Assembly (NCBI GenBank): GCA_016795005.1
Contig: JAEUIV010000016.1
Span: 1-44,162 of the forward strand
From: Phycisphaerae bacterium
Lineage (GTDB): Bacteria; Planctomycetota; Phycisphaerae; Phycisphaerales; UBA1924
Direction of reading: 5' to 3'
DNA length: 44,162 nucleotides
A model generated the notes under the pieces. That model did not search any database and was not told the origin of the DNA. It was given only the letters and a program-made list of their open reading frames with translations. Below, one piece after another: positions 24,286-33,835 of this stretch. Numbering within the stretch: the stretch's first letter is position 1; each line of letters starts with the position of its first letter. A program made the translations under genes and the position numbers.

Positions 24286-26184
24286 TCAATAACGCGCGGC
24301 TTCTTTCTGCAGGCGCTGCCTGACGTTTTCCGCGGTGGCGCGGTGCAGCAGCATGCCGTACATCGACCGGGCGGCCTCGACGCCGAAGACGCGGCGGAGC
24401 GCCGGGGCGATGGCTTCGGCGTCGTCGCACATGCACTCCTCGCGGATCGAGGCGCGGAGCCACGCGAGGACGCGCCGATCGTCCGTGGAATCAAGGGATT
24501 GACGCGCGACCTGCCAGAGCATGTCGTTCACCAGCGGCGAGCGCTGGATATCTGGCGTGAGCCGTTCGTACAGTCCGTAGAAGAGTTCGTCGCTTCTCTC
24601 GCGGAAAGCGGCGGGGAGCGCGATCGCGGCGAGCGTCGGCGTGGCGGATTGTCCGTTGTCGGCGAGGGCGGCCGACGCGACTCGGGCGGCGTCCTTGTCG
24701 CGCCCGAGGAGGATGAGGGCCGCGAGCGCCTCGTCGAGGCGCTGCGCCTTCAGCGCCGATTTCATGCGGTCCTCGAGGTTCACGGCGCCTTCCAGGGAGA
24801 GCGGCTCGTCGTAGCGCGGCGCGGGCCGGCCCATCGTGGCGAGCGGATCGCCGAAGACGTTGAGTTTCCAGACTCGGGTGTCATCCTGGCGCACGGCGGC
24901 GGCGAAGGGCGCGCCGAGGAGCAGCCTCGTCACGACGATCTGCGAGGGGAGAAAGGCGCCGAGGAATGGCTCGTCCATCGAGCCGTAGTAGCAGTAGGCG
25001 CCGTTCTCGAGCCAGCGTCCGCCGATCGTCTGGGCGCTGGCGGGGTTCTGGAGGGAGAACGAGTGGATGAAATGGACCATCGCGGGCTTGTTCAGGAAGG
25101 GGACATCGCCCACGAAGGCGCGGCCGGGGGTGAGGTCGAAGAAGTCGGCGTTGCCGCTGGAGTTGACGTGGATGAAGTCGAAGTTGACGCCGTCGAGCGT
25201 GCGCTGCCTCCAGTGAGAGAGGCCTCCGAGTGGCGGCGTGTTGGTCGAGACTTCCACGCGCGCCTGGTCGAGCAGTTTCGCGGCGGCGGGGACCGCGTAC
25301 GGCGGGGCCATCTCCGGCTTGTATCCATCGAAGAGCCAGGCGTGCCGCGGCTGAAGGAAGAGCGAGCACATGGCGAGGTACGCGGCGCGCGGGGACTCGC
25401 CCGGGATCACGCCGACGTACGCGGCGCGCGTCCCGTCCTTTGCTCGGGCGAGCGCATCGGTGAGCGCCAGGCGCCCGGACTTCGCGTTGATGTTGACTCC
25501 CAGGCTGAGGCAGAGGGTGAGCGCGTCGATGTCATCGCCCATTCCTCGCCAGGGGCGGCCGAGTTCGTCCAGTCGCCCCGCGAGGGCGCTGTCGAGCGCC
25601 TGCGCCTGATCCTCCGAGATGAACTGCGAGATCGAAGCGGGCTTCGATTCGATCCAGAGGATCGGCTGTCCCCGGCCGGCGGAGAGCGCGAGGGCGGCGG
25701 TCCATGCCGGGTCGGCGGGTGACGCGACGACCACGCCGAAGGGGGTGAACTGCGACTGCTTCCAGATTTCAGCGAGGGCTTCCGCGTCGCGCGCGCCCCA
25801 CGCCAGCCGGGACGCCGCTTCGATCGCTTCGCGGAACAGCGCGGGGTCGTCGGGGAGCCGATCGTCGGGGGCGGCTTCCGCTTTCCACGTGAGGACGGAT
25901 TTCGGCTCGAAGGCGCGGACAAAGCGCGCGATGTCCTCGCGCGCCCGGCTCGTGCCGTCGTCGATCAGGATCGGGTAGCGTTCCGCGAGCGACCAGCGGG
26001 CGATCGCCCGGACGAAGTCGTCGTTCGACGAGACGATGACCACCGTCGGACGGACCTTCAGGTTCAGGCGGAGCACGTCGGCGCGTCGGCCGAGGAGCAC
26101 CTGCGGCGGGGGCGCGTCGGCCGGTGGCTGCGCGGGCGCGGCGGAAGCGAGCAACAGGGCGAGCGCGATCGGCGTGAGCGGCAT
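24286..26184 (-). CDS. exported caspase-fold/peptidase C25-like protein, probably non-catalytic
   Basis: The protein has 632 residues from ATG 26184, where MPLTPIALALLLASAAPAQP is a signal peptide. The middle region alternates strands and helices: TVVIVSSNDDFVRAI, GVVVASPADPAWTAAL and YVGVIPGESPRAAYLAM. Residues near 345-420 read FDFIHVNSSGNADFF and then GAYCYYGSMDEPFLGAF, ending LNVFGDPLATMG. The latter closely resembles the C-terminal part of gingipain-type (C25) catalytic domains, where 'G(A)..Y.GS' and 'GDP' are conserved. The usual His (GHG) is replaced by SSGNADF, and the Cys is shifted, so I infer an inactive or altered enzyme. The last 160 residues are alpha-helical and repeat-like. 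There is no ribosome binding site; TAGACT lies 8 nt upstream. Confidence 0.6.
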   Translation of the reverse strand: MPLTPIALALLLASAAPAQPPADAPPPQVLLGRRADVLRLNLKVRPTVVIVSSNDDFVRAIARWSLAERYPILIDDGTSRAREDIARFVRAFEPKSVLTWKAEAAPDDRLPDDPALFREAIEAASRLAWGARDAEALAEIWKQSQFTPFGVVVASPADPAWTAALALSAGRGQPILWIESKPASISQFISEDQAQALDSALAGRLDELGRPWRGMGDDIDALTLCLSLGVNINAKSGRLALTDALARAKDGTRAAYVGVIPGESPRAAYLAMCSLFLQPRHAWLFDGYKPEMAPPYAVPAAAKLLDQARVEVSTNTPPLGGLSHWRQRTLDGVNFDFIHVNSSGNADFFDLTPGRAFVGDVPFLNKPAMVHFIHSFSLQNPASAQTIGGRWLENGAYCYYGSMDEPFLGAFLPSQIVVTRLLLGAPFAAAVRQDDTRVWKLNVFGDPLATMGRPAPRYDEPLSLEGAVNLEDRMKSALKAQRLDEALAALILLGRDKDAARVASAALADNGQSATPTLAAIALPAAFRERSDELFYGLYERLTPDIQRSPLVNDMLWQVARQSLDSTDDRRVLAWLRASIREECMCDDAEAIAPALRRVFGVEAARSMYGMLLHRATAENVRQRLQKEAARY

Positions 26185-26192
26185 GGGGCCGA

Positions 26193-26198
26193 AGTCTA
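26193..26198 (-). promoter_or_regulatory. leaderless-type -10 box (TAGACT) of the C25-like gene
   Basis: TAGACT on the minus strand lies 8 nt before the ATG at 26184; no ribosome binding site is seen. Confidence 0.4.
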
Positions 26199-26324
26199 TG
26201 CCGGGGACGGGGATCATCCGCCGCACTGTTCGCGCGTGTCCCCCACAGGCGGGTATCCTGCCCGGTGAGGTTCCGGGTTGTTCGGAATGCCTTTCTCGTT
26301 CGGCTCTCGCCGCTGGAGATTCCC

Positions 26325-26918
26325 ATGCCACCGATCGTCGTGAGCGATTTCCGTCGTCCCGAGCATCCCGTTGATCCGCTGTTTGTTCACCGCTGGTCTC
26401 CGCGCGCGATGTCGGGCGACCCGATCGCGGAACACCAGTTGCTGACGCTGCTCGAGGCGGCGCGTTGGGCGCCCTCGTCCTACAACGAGCAGCCGTGGCG
26501 GTTCTGCTACGGGAAGCGGGGGACGCCGAACTTTGACCTGTTCATGTCCTTCCTGATGGAGGCGAACCAGGTGTGGTGCAAGGGGGCCGCGGTGCTGCTC
26601 GTGCTGATGTCCAAGAAGACGTTCTCGCGGAACGGAAAGCCCAACAGCGTCCACACCTTTGATGCGGGCGCCGCGTGGGAGAACCTGGCGCTCCAGGCGT
26701 CGGCGATGGGGCTTGTGGCACACGGCATGGCCGGGTTCGACCCGAGCAAGGCCTGCTCGGCCCTCGGGGTCCCGGACGACTTCGAACTGCATGCGATGAT
26801 CGCGGTCGGGAAGCCGGGGCGGATCGACGACCTGCCGTCGGAGCTGCGGGAAATGGAAAAGCCAAGCCCGCGCCACCCGATCGCGCAATGGGCGTTCGAG
26901 GGGAAGTTCCGCGGGTGA
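26325..26918 (+). CDS. nitroreductase family protein
   Basis: The protein has 197 residues; TGGAGA lies about 6 nt before ATG 26325. HRWSPRAMSGDPI (the family's 'RRSxRxF' region) is followed by LLEAARWAPSSYNEQPWRFC, the FMN-binding signature. DAGAAWENLALQASAMGLVA and AHGMAGFDPSKAC close the fold, and VGKPGRIDDLP is the usual C-terminal segment. It is an FMN-dependent NAD(P)H oxidoreductase; the substrate cannot be told. It is divergent from the C25-like gene and ends 6 bp from the convergent prenyl synthase gene. Confidence 0.93.
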   Translation: MPPIVVSDFRRPEHPVDPLFVHRWSPRAMSGDPIAEHQLLTLLEAARWAPSSYNEQPWRFCYGKRGTPNFDLFMSFLMEANQVWCKGAAVLLVLMSKKTFSRNGKPNSVHTFDAGAAWENLALQASAMGLVAHGMAGFDPSKACSALGVPDDFELHAMIAVGKPGRIDDLPSELREMEKPSPRHPIAQWAFEGKFRG

Positions 26919-26924
26919 GTCCGG

Positions 26925-27935
26925 TCAGAACGCGCGGGTGATGACCGCGTCCGCGATCGCGAGCAGCGCCGAACGTGCGGGCGAGCCATCGAGCGGCGCG
27001 AGGAGAGACTTGGCCTGCGAAACCAGGCTTTCCGCGGCGTGGCGTGCGTAACGGATCGAGCCGGTGGATTCGAGGTCGGCGGCCAGGGCGGCACGGTCGG
27101 TCTCGGCATCCGCGCCCCGCCGAAGACGGTCGATCGTTGACGCGCGGCGCGCCGGGTCGAGGCACGCGAGATGGTGGATGATCGGGAGCGTCAGTTTGCC
27201 CTTGGCGAGGTCCTTGCCCAGCGACTTGCCGACGGTCGGTTCGTCACCCACGAGGTCGAGCAGATCGTCCTGGATCTGGAACGCCGTGCCGATCTTGTCT
27301 CCGAAATCGGAGAGCCGTTGCACAAGCGAGCGCGGCGCGCCGGCGTGCGCGGCGCCGAGCTCGCAGGCGAGCGCGATGAGCGCGGCGGTCTTCCGGCGGA
27401 TGATCTCGAAGTAGGCGGGTTCATCGAGCGAATAGTCGCCGCGCTGCGCGAGTTGGAGCATCTCTCCCTCGCAGACGATGCTCGTGACCTCGCCGACGCG
27501 CAGGGCGGTGGACTGCTCGTCGAGCGAGGAGCACAGGTGGAAGGATTTCGAGAGGAGGTAATCGCCCAGGATGATCGCCGCCTCGTTCCCCTTGCGCTTG
27601 TTGACGGTGTCTCCTCCGCGGCGCACGGAGGCTTCGTCCAGCACGTCGTCGTGGACGAGCGTCGCCATGTGGATCATTTCGATGACCGCGGCGACGGTGA
27701 CCTGGTTCTCATTCGGCTCGGCCGAGGAAGGGCTTGCCGCCATCCCGGAGAGGATCACAAGCGTCGGCCGGAGCATCTTGCCCCGGTAGCGCTCGACGTA
27801 CTCGCACAGTTCAGCGACCGGCGCGATCGTCGTGTCGAGCTGCTCGCGGAAGCGTGATTCCACACGCGCCAAGCCGGACGCGAGAACAGCCGAGGTGGGA
27901 GCGTGAGACGCGGCAAGGCTCAAGATGCCGGGCAT
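26925..27935 (-). CDS. long-chain polyprenyl diphosphate synthase
   Basis: The protein has 336 residues from ATG 27935. The first Asp-rich motif is DDVLD at 96-100 in HMATLVHDDVLDEASVRRGG. The second is DDLLD at 223-227 in TAFQIQDDLLDLVGDE, followed by GKSLGKDLAKGKLTLPII. The enzyme adds isopentenyl diphosphate units to allylic diphosphates. Residues before the first motif are small (Ala91, Thr92), consistent with a long product such as a quinone side chain; this is inference. It uses precursors from the pathway that includes ispE (12856). There is no ribosome binding site; TATATT lies 8 nt upstream of the ATG. Confidence 0.94.
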   Translation of the reverse strand: MPGILSLAASHAPTSAVLASGLARVESRFREQLDTTIAPVAELCEYVERYRGKMLRPTLVILSGMAASPSSAEPNENQVTVAAVIEMIHMATLVHDDVLDEASVRRGGDTVNKRKGNEAAIILGDYLLSKSFHLCSSLDEQSTALRVGEVTSIVCEGEMLQLAQRGDYSLDEPAYFEIIRRKTAALIALACELGAAHAGAPRSLVQRLSDFGDKIGTAFQIQDDLLDLVGDEPTVGKSLGKDLAKGKLTLPIIHHLACLDPARRASTIDRLRRGADAETDRAALAADLESTGSIRYARHAAESLVSQAKSLLAPLDGSPARSALLAIADAVITRAF

Positions 27936-27943
27936 GGTATCGG

Positions 27944-27949
27944 AATATA
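27944..27949 (-). promoter_or_regulatory. leaderless-type -10 box (TATATT) of the prenyl synthase gene
   Basis: TATATT on the minus strand lies 8 nt before the ATG at 27935. The region just upstream is AT-richer than average (27955-28000). Confidence 0.45.
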
Positions 27950-28133
27950 GGCGCGGGGATATGGTTGTGCCAGAACTTTCAGAAAATACTGAAATCATGG
28001 TGTCCGATGGATTTGTCGCGAGTCGAACGCCTGACTCCGCTGTCAAATAAACCGAACTGGCCGCAACCCAGACAAAACACAAACACGACCAATCAGCATG
28101 CGGAACTCGTAAGCCGAGTCTCGGATCGACGAT

Positions 28134-29762
28134 TCAGGGGGCCGGTTCATCGTCTTCCCAGTCTTCCATCGCCGCGATGTCGGGCAGGTCGTCGTCCGCG
28201 TCGTCGATGAACTCCACGGAGTTTCCTTCGGCCTCTTCCTGCTTGAGCCATTTCTTCTTTCGCTTGATGGGATCGAACTCCGGGACCTCGCGTGCCGCGA
28301 TGGTTTCGGCGCGGTGTCGTCCGCTCTTGAGTTCGCTGAGTTCGACGCGCTGGCGTTCGCGGATGATGAGCCGGATGGGCACCTCTCCGAACGGGAGTTC
28401 CTCGTGGAGCCGGTTCATGAGGTAGCGTTCGTACTGCCCGGTGAACATCTCGGCGTGGTTCACGACCATCACGATGGTGGGGGGGAGCACGCCCACCTGC
28501 GACACGTAGAGCACCTTGGCCTGCGAGCCGAGGCGCGATGACGGCCCGCGGTCGTCGAGGATCCGCCGGATGATCTCGTTGAGTTTGGCGGTGGTGACGC
28601 GCTGGCCGGCCTGCTCGAAGAGGTCGAACGCCACGGAGACCGCTTCCTGGAGGCCCATGTGCTTCACGCTCGAAGTGAAGACGATGGGGCACATGGTCAT
28701 GCCCTTGAGTTCGTCCTCGATGTACTTGGCGTAATCCTCGGCGGTGACGATCTGCCCCTTGCGGTTCTTGCGGCCCTCGACCAGGTCCCACTTGGTGACG
28801 ACGATGGCGCAGGGCTTGTGTTCCTCGAGCACGCGGGCGCCGAGCCGCTTGTCCACGCCGCTGATCTCCTGCGTCGCGTCGAGGAGCAGGAGGACCACGT
28901 CGGCACGGGCGATTGCGAGCAGGCAGCGGTTGAAGGCCCAGTGCTCGACGGCGTCGGCGAACTTGGTCCTTTTGCGCACGCCGGCGGTGTCGATGGCGAC
29001 GAGCGAGCGCCCGTCCATCTCGAACCGGACATCGATCGAATCGCGTGTGGTGCCCGCGATCTCGCTGACGATGCAGCGTTCCTCTCCCGCGAGGGTGTTG
29101 ACGAAGGTGCTCTTGCCCGCGTTGCGCCGGCCGACGAGGGCGATCCGCATCTCGGGGTAGGCGGTGGGGGCGTCGTGCCCCGCGGCGGGGACGATCTCGT
29201 ACAGGCGTTCGCGGAAGTCGCGGCGCTTGTAGTTCGTCTTCGCGCTGACGAGCATCGGCTCGCCGAAGCCGAGGCGCGAGGCTTCGACCGCGTCGGCTTC
29301 CCAGCGCGTGTCGTCCACCTTGTTGGCGACGACGACGACCTTTGCGTGCGACCCCTTGCGTCCGCCGAGGAGTTTCTCACGCAGCAACTTGCCGATGGTC
29401 AGGTCGAGCGCGGTGACGCCCGACTGCGAATCCACGACGAACAGGATCAGGTCCGCGCGCTCCACGGCGGCGGCGATCTGGCCCTCGATGGCCGAGGTCA
29501 GGGTCGAGAGGTCCTCGCCCGCATCGTCAAATCGGGCGCCCTCGGCGGTGTACACGCCGTAGCCGCCGGTGTCGGTGACTTCGACGATTTTCACGGGGTC
29601 GGTCGGCTTGTCTCCCGGCAGTTCGACGAGCGAACTGACGCGGTCGCGCGTCACGCCGGGAGTCGGATCGACGATCGAGACCTTGGCCCCCGCGAGCATG
29701 TTCATGAGCGACGACTTGCCGACATTCGGCCGACCAACGATGGCGATGCGGGGGATGGACAT
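28134..29762 (-). CDS. der: ribosome-biogenesis GTPase Der (EngA)
   Basis: The protein has 542 residues from ATG 29762 (MSIPRIAIVGRPNVGKSSLM). There are two tandem GTPase domains. G1 is GRPNVGKS (10-17) with G4 NKVD (147-150); the second G1 is GRRNAGKS (211-218) with G4 TKWD. A KH-like domain follows (GSQAKVLYVSQVGVLPPTIV, NHAEMFTGQYERYLMNRL, IRLIIRERQR). It is needed for 50S subunit maturation. It is longer than E. coli Der (490) because of inserts in the first domain and an acidic C-terminal tail of about 35 residues (EFIDDADDDLPDIAAMEDWE). The open frame runs far upstream, but that part is antisense to the gene at 30049. TACACT lies 6 nt before the ATG, without a ribosome binding site. Confidence 0.97.
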   Translation of the reverse strand: MSIPRIAIVGRPNVGKSSLMNMLAGAKVSIVDPTPGVTRDRVSSLVELPGDKPTDPVKIVEVTDTGGYGVYTAEGARFDDAGEDLSTLTSAIEGQIAAAVERADLILFVVDSQSGVTALDLTIGKLLREKLLGGRKGSHAKVVVVANKVDDTRWEADAVEASRLGFGEPMLVSAKTNYKRRDFRERLYEIVPAAGHDAPTAYPEMRIALVGRRNAGKSTFVNTLAGEERCIVSEIAGTTRDSIDVRFEMDGRSLVAIDTAGVRKRTKFADAVEHWAFNRCLLAIARADVVLLLLDATQEISGVDKRLGARVLEEHKPCAIVVTKWDLVEGRKNRKGQIVTAEDYAKYIEDELKGMTMCPIVFTSSVKHMGLQEAVSVAFDLFEQAGQRVTTAKLNEIIRRILDDRGPSSRLGSQAKVLYVSQVGVLPPTIVMVVNHAEMFTGQYERYLMNRLHEELPFGEVPIRLIIRERQRVELSELKSGRHRAETIAAREVPEFDPIKRKKKWLKQEEAEGNSVEFIDDADDDLPDIAAMEDWEDDEPAP

Positions 29763-29768
29763 GCAGAC

Positions 29769-29774
29769 AGTGTA
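29769..29774 (-). promoter_or_regulatory. leaderless-type -10 box (TACACT) of der
   Basis: TACACT on the minus strand lies 6 nt before the ATG at 29762, the same hexamer and spacing as at the KdsC-like gene (14776-14781). Confidence 0.45.
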
Positions 29775-30048
29775 GGTGGGCGGCGCACCATGCCCGAACA
29801 TTCGCCGATGGTGCGACTCCGGCGCGGTGAATGCACGAGGGTGAGCGCCGCGCCGCGCGGGCGTCACCGCGTCCGAAAACCCGTGACGCGGAAGCCGGTC
29901 CGCCGCTTCGATCGGAATCCGCGGAACGGTACGGTGCGCGGGCGGGGTGAAGGCTGTTTCCGGCCGACAATTGACGCGGGAAGCCGGGCACCCACTTCGG
30001 CTCCGCTGCGTATGGTCTTCCAGGAATCCTGGAGAGGAGACAGCGTTC

Positions 30049-33000
30049 ATGGTGCAGTTCACACCCGCACGGTTGTCATTGGGCCGCATCATGGCGGCGC
30101 TTGTTTCGGCTTCGCTGTCTTCGGCGGCGCTCGCGCAGCTTCCCGTGGGGTGTCCCTTCTTTCCCGTGGCGCCCATCCCGGTCGGCACCGGGCCGCAGGG
30201 CATCGCCTCGGGCGATCTCGACAACGACGGTGACCAGGACCTGGTCGTCCTGAACACGCTGGACAACACGATCCAGATTCTCCGCAACAACGGCGAGGGG
30301 GCCTTCGTCCCCGACCCGGTGCTGCTCAACTCGTTCGGCCAGCCGATCGCCGTCGCGGTCGGTCTGCTCAACAACGACGGGGCGCCGGACCTGGCGGTGG
30401 CCAACCTGGTCGGTGACAGCGTGACCATTTTCCTCAACGACGGCGCAGGCGGATTCAATCCCTCTCCGTCGCAGACTCGGCCCGTCGGCGATGGGCCGAC
30501 GGCGATCGTGCTGAGCACCATCGACGCGGGCGCGAGCCTCGACATCGTGACCGCCAACGACAACTCGGGCAATGTTTCCGTGCTCCTGAACAACGGGTCC
30601 GGCTCGTTCGGCGCGGCGTCTTCATTCCCGGCGGGGAGCGGGCCTTCGGGGATCGCGGCGGACATCGCGGGGAATCGTGTCTTTGTCGCGCTCCGCGGGA
30701 GCGATCGCGTCGCGGTGCTCGACGAGAACGGTGCGGGCGGGTTCAACGCGCCGCAGTTGATCATTCTTCCTCCCGGCTCCGCGCCGGTCGGGATCGCGGC
30801 GGCGCATCTCAACGGCGACGGCTGCATCGACCTCGTCACCTCGAACGCGGGTACGAACAGCGTCTCCGTGATCCTGGGCCAGTTGGTGCCGGGTCTCCGG
30901 GGCGTGCCGCCGGCGTGCGGATTCGGCGCCGCGTCGAACACCTCGGTGCCCGGCGGGCCGCGCGGGCTGGCCCTCGCCCCGATCGACGCCGGGGCGAGCG
31001 TCGATATCGCGGTGGTGGAGTCGCAGCGATCCACCATCACCATCCTGAAGAACAACGGCAGCGGAGGATTTTCAACGGCAAACGCCGAGGTGTACGCCAC
31101 CGAACTCACCCCCTGGGCGCTGACCCTCGCGGACCTCGACGGCGACAGCGACCCCGACATCGCGGTCACGAACAGCGACGATTCGAATGTTTCGGTCCTG
31201 CGCAACAAGCGGCCCGGCGCGGGGGGCGGCTTCGCTTCGTTCGTGATCTATGAATCCGGGGTCGGGCCGCGCGCCGTGGCGTTCGGCGATCTCAACGGGG
31301 ACTCCATGCCCGACCTGGTCGCGGTGAACTTCGGCGGCGATGACCTGTCGATCTTCATCAACGCCGGCGGCGGTCGGTACAACGATGAAGAGCGCTACAG
31401 CGTGGGCGTCGATCCGCGCGACGTGGCGATCGCGGATGTCAGCGGCGATGGACGGCTTGACCTCATCGTCGCGAACCGGCAATCGGACAACATCTCGGTG
31501 CTTCTGAACAACGGCTCGAATGCTCCGAACGCGCGGTTCGCCGCGCAGGCGCTCTACGCCGCGGGCGACGGCCCGGTCGCGCTCGCGGTCGGGAATGTCA
31601 ACGGCGTCGGGCTTCCTGACATCGTCGTCGCCAACGACAACGGCGGCGGCATCTCCCGGCTGTTCAACGCGGGCGGAGGCGTGTTCGCGCTCCAGCCGCC
31701 GATCCCGGCCGCCGGTTCGCACCAGGACATCGCGTTGGGGGACGTGGATTTCGACAACGATCAGGACATCGTCGTCATCAGCCGAGCGGCGGACCTGGCG
31801 TCCGTGTTTCTGAACAACGGGTCCGGCGTTTTCACACCGGGCGACACCACCGAGACGGGCGATGAGCCGGTGGCGCTGGTGCTGACCAGCCTGGACTTCG
31901 CCGTCGCGCAACGGAGCGAGCCGGACCTTGACATCGCCGTCGCATGCTACGGATCGGGCACCGTCTCGATCCTGCGCAACGACGGTTTCGGCTCGGGCGT
32001 GTTCACGCGCACGCAGGAGTTATTCGTCGCGCCGGGGCTGATGGGGATCTCCGCGGGGCGGATCGAGGCCGACCTGGACACGGACCTGGTGGTCTCGAGC
32101 GAGACGATGGGCACCGCCCACGTCCTCCTCAACAACGGGAGCGGGATGTTCCACGCCGCGCTCACGCTCCCGATCGGACCGGGCGCCGCGGGGACAGCGC
32201 TGGTCGATCTGGACAACGATTCACGGTCCGACCTCGCGGTCGCCAACCCGACGGACAACGTGGTGGATGTCGTGGTCAACCTGGGATTCGTCCCGAGTTC
32301 CGTCCCGGTGATCACGCAGGACCCGCAGATCAACCTCGTCGTACGCAGCGGGTATGTCGAGGGAAGCCACATCACCATCACGGTCGGCGTCGCGGGCAAC
32401 GCGCCGTTCGCGTACCAGTGGTTCTTCAATGACGATCCAATCACGCCCGATGGGAACCGCGTGGAAGTCGATCAGGAGACCGGAACGCTCGACATCAACC
32501 CGATTGAACTCACCGACCAGGGCCAGTACCTGGTGCAGGTCTCCGACGCGTGCGGGAGCAGCATCTTCAGCAAGCCCGTCTTCCTGTTCGTCAACCTGCT
32601 CGACGCCGACGGCGACGGCATCCGCGACCCGGAGGACAACTGCCCGCTGGTCTCCAACCCGAACCAGGAGGATCAGGACAACGATTCAGTGGGCGACGCC
32701 TGCGACCCCGACATCGACGGCGACGGCGTGCCGAACGAGACCGACAACTGCCCGCTCGTCTTCAACCCGGGACAGGAAGACGCGGACATGGACAACATCG
32801 GCGATGCCTGCGACGCCAACCTCGACACCGATGACGACGGCATCGACGACGGCATCGACAACTGCCCGACCGTCGCCAATCCCGGACAGGAGGACACGGA
32901 CAACGACGGCCTGGGTGACGCCTGCGACCCCGATATCGACGGCGACGGCGTGCCGAACGCTTCCGACAACTGCCCGACCGTCCACAACCCGGCGCAGAAC

Positions 33001-33657
33001 AACCTTGACGGCGATGCCCTTGGAGACGCCTGCGACCCGGACATCGACGGCGACGGCGTGCCGAACGAAACCGACAACTGCCCCGGCAACTTCAACCCCG
33101 GCCAACAGAACATCGACGGCGACGCCCTCGGTGATATCTGCGACCCCGATCGCGACGGCGACGGCGTCTTCAACCCGCTCGACAACTGCCCCGACGTCTT
33201 CAACCCGGACCAGGCGGACGCGGACAACAACGGCGTCGGCGATGCCTGCGAAAACGGAGGCGGCGGCGATTCAGACAAGGACGGCGTGCCCGATGCGTCC
33301 GACAACTGCCCGTTGGTCTCCAACCCGGATCAGGCCGATCAGGATGGCGACGGCGTCGGCGATGCCTGCGACAACTGCCGGAAGATCGCCAACCCCGGAC
33401 AGGAGGACACCGTCGGCCGCGATGGATGCCCCGCTCCCGACGGCGTCGGCGATGCCTGCGACTGCGACGGCGACGCCGACCGCGACGGCGATGTCGATTT
33501 CGCCGACATCACCGAGGTGCTGACCGACTTCGGGTTCGTCTACCCCTGCCCGAGTCCGCCTCCGAACAGCGGATTCGGAGACGCGGACCTCAACGGCGTG
33601 GTGAACTTTGCGGACATCACCGCCGTGCTGCGGAGCTTCCAGTTGCCGTGCAACTAG
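30049..33657 (+). CDS. giant secreted FG-GAP / Ig-like / thrombospondin type 3 / dockerin-like protein
   Basis: The protein has 1202 residues; GGAGAGGAG at 30031-30039 supports ATG 30049. A signal peptide occupies about residues 1-33 ([16 protein letters not shown]). About 13 FG-GAP-like repeats follow, to about residue 745, each with a [19 protein letters not shown] core and a [10 protein letters not shown] turn. Residues about 751-845 are an Ig-like domain ([29 protein letters not shown]). Residues about 851-1140 hold eight thrombospondin type 3 calcium-binding repeats ([20 protein letters not shown] type). The end is a double dockerin-like tail ([37 protein letters not shown]). It is probably a calcium-rich, rod-like surface adhesin or structural protein; the ligand is unknown. 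Confidence 0.9.
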   Translation: MVQFTPARLSLGRIMAALVSASLSSAALAQLPVGCPFFPVAPIPVGTGPQGIASGDLDNDGDQDLVVLNTLDNTIQILRNNGEGAFVPDPVLLNSFGQPIAVAVGLLNNDGAPDLAVANLVGDSVTIFLNDGAGGFNPSPSQTRPVGDGPTAIVLSTIDAGASLDIVTANDNSGNVSVLLNNGSGSFGAASSFPAGSGPSGIAADIAGNRVFVALRGSDRVAVLDENGAGGFNAPQLIILPPGSAPVGIAAAHLNGDGCIDLVTSNAGTNSVSVILGQLVPGLRGVPPACGFGAASNTSVPGGPRGLALAPIDAGASVDIAVVESQRSTITILKNNGSGGFSTANAEVYATELTPWALTLADLDGDSDPDIAVTNSDDSNVSVLRNKRPGAGGGFASFVIYESGVGPRAVAFGDLNGDSMPDLVAVNFGGDDLSIFINAGGGRYNDEERYSVGVDPRDVAIADVSGDGRLDLIVANRQSDNISVLLNNGSNAPNARFAAQALYAAGDGPVALAVGNVNGVGLPDIVVANDNGGGISRLFNAGGGVFALQPPIPAAGSHQDIALGDVDFDNDQDIVVISRAADLASVFLNNGSGVFTPGDTTETGDEPVALVLTSLDFAVAQRSEPDLDIAVACYGSGTVSILRNDGFGSGVFTRTQELFVAPGLMGISAGRIEADLDTDLVVSSETMGTAHVLLNNGSGMFHAALTLPIGPGAAGTALVDLDNDSRSDLAVANPTDNVVDVVVNLGFVPSSVPVITQDPQINLVVRSGYVEGSHITITVGVAGNAPFAYQWFFNDDPITPDGNRVEVDQETGTLDINPIELTDQGQYLVQVSDACGSSIFSKPVFLFVNLLDADGDGIRDPEDNCPLVSNPNQEDQDNDSVGDACDPDIDGDGVPNETDNCPLVFNPGQEDADMDNIGDACDANLDTDDDGIDDGIDNCPTVANPGQEDTDNDGLGDACDPDIDGDGVPNASDNCPTVHNPAQNNLDGDALGDACDPDIDGDGVPNETDNCPGNFNPGQQNIDGDALGDICDPDRDGDGVFNPLDNCPDVFNPDQADADNNGVGDACENGGGGDSDKDGVPDASDNCPLVSNPDQADQDGDGVGDACDNCRKIANPGQEDTVGRDGCPAPDGVGDACDCDGDADRDGDVDFADITEVLTDFGFVYPCPSPPPNSGFGDADLNGVVNFADITAVLRSFQLPCN
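32602..33470 (+). repeat. tandem DNA repeats encoding TSP3 modules
   Basis: Near-identical blocks of the type GACGGCGACGGCGTGCCGAA ... GACAACTGCCC recur about every 100-125 bp, eight times. They encode the D-x-D-G-DGV-x-D-NCP calcium-binding loops of the gene at 30049. Confidence 0.85.
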
Positions 33658-33690
33658 CGAAACCTGGGTAAATAGGGGATCGCCGTCGAC

Positions 33691-33712
33691 GCGAAATCTG
33701 AAGAGATTTCGC
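33691..33712 (+). terminator. stem-loop after the giant surface-protein gene
   Basis: GCGAAATCT (33691-33699) and AGATTTCGC (33704-33712) form a perfect 9-bp stem with a GAAG loop, 33 bp after the stop. No T run follows directly (GGGATGTCCGCTTT), so intrinsic termination is uncertain. Confidence 0.45.
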
Positions 33713-33741
33713 GGGATGTCCGCTTTAACCATCGAATTCGC

Positions 33742-33769
33742 TTGCACGATTCGTGGCGTGCGATAGATT
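33742..33769 (+). promoter_or_regulatory. sigma70-like promoter of the PEP-CTERM-like gene at 33836
   Basis: TTGCAC (33742-33747), a 16-bp spacer and TAGATT (33764-33769) form a good pair. The leader of about 60 nt contains a small hairpin (CCACCC/GGGTGG near 33782-33801) just upstream of the ribosome binding site. Confidence 0.6.
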
Positions 33770-33835
33770 AGTCGGAATCGACCACCCTGCACCGGGGTGG
33801 CAATAGTTCCGGTGGAAGCCGGGAGAGGAAGAGAA

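Noticed and set aside
24343..25722. A 459-codon open frame on the plus strand opposite the C25-like gene
   Set aside because: Arg/Glu/Gly-rich text with no motif; the minus-strand gene has a signal peptide and family-like motifs.
29763..31208. A 1.4-kb open extension upstream of der on the minus strand
   Set aside because: It is antisense to the FG-GAP part of the gene at 30049, has low-complexity Ser/Pro/Arg composition, and Der clearly begins at MSIPRIAIVGRPN (29762).
32602..33470. Regularly spaced repeats suggestive of a CRISPR array
   Set aside because: The repeats are in frame and encode TSP3 calcium-binding modules; spacers are not unique and no cas genes are nearby.
32354..33523. A 389-codon Thr/Ser/Arg-rich repeat frame on the plus strand
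   Set aside because: It is an alternative reading frame of the TSP3 repeats; regularity comes from the repeat DNA.
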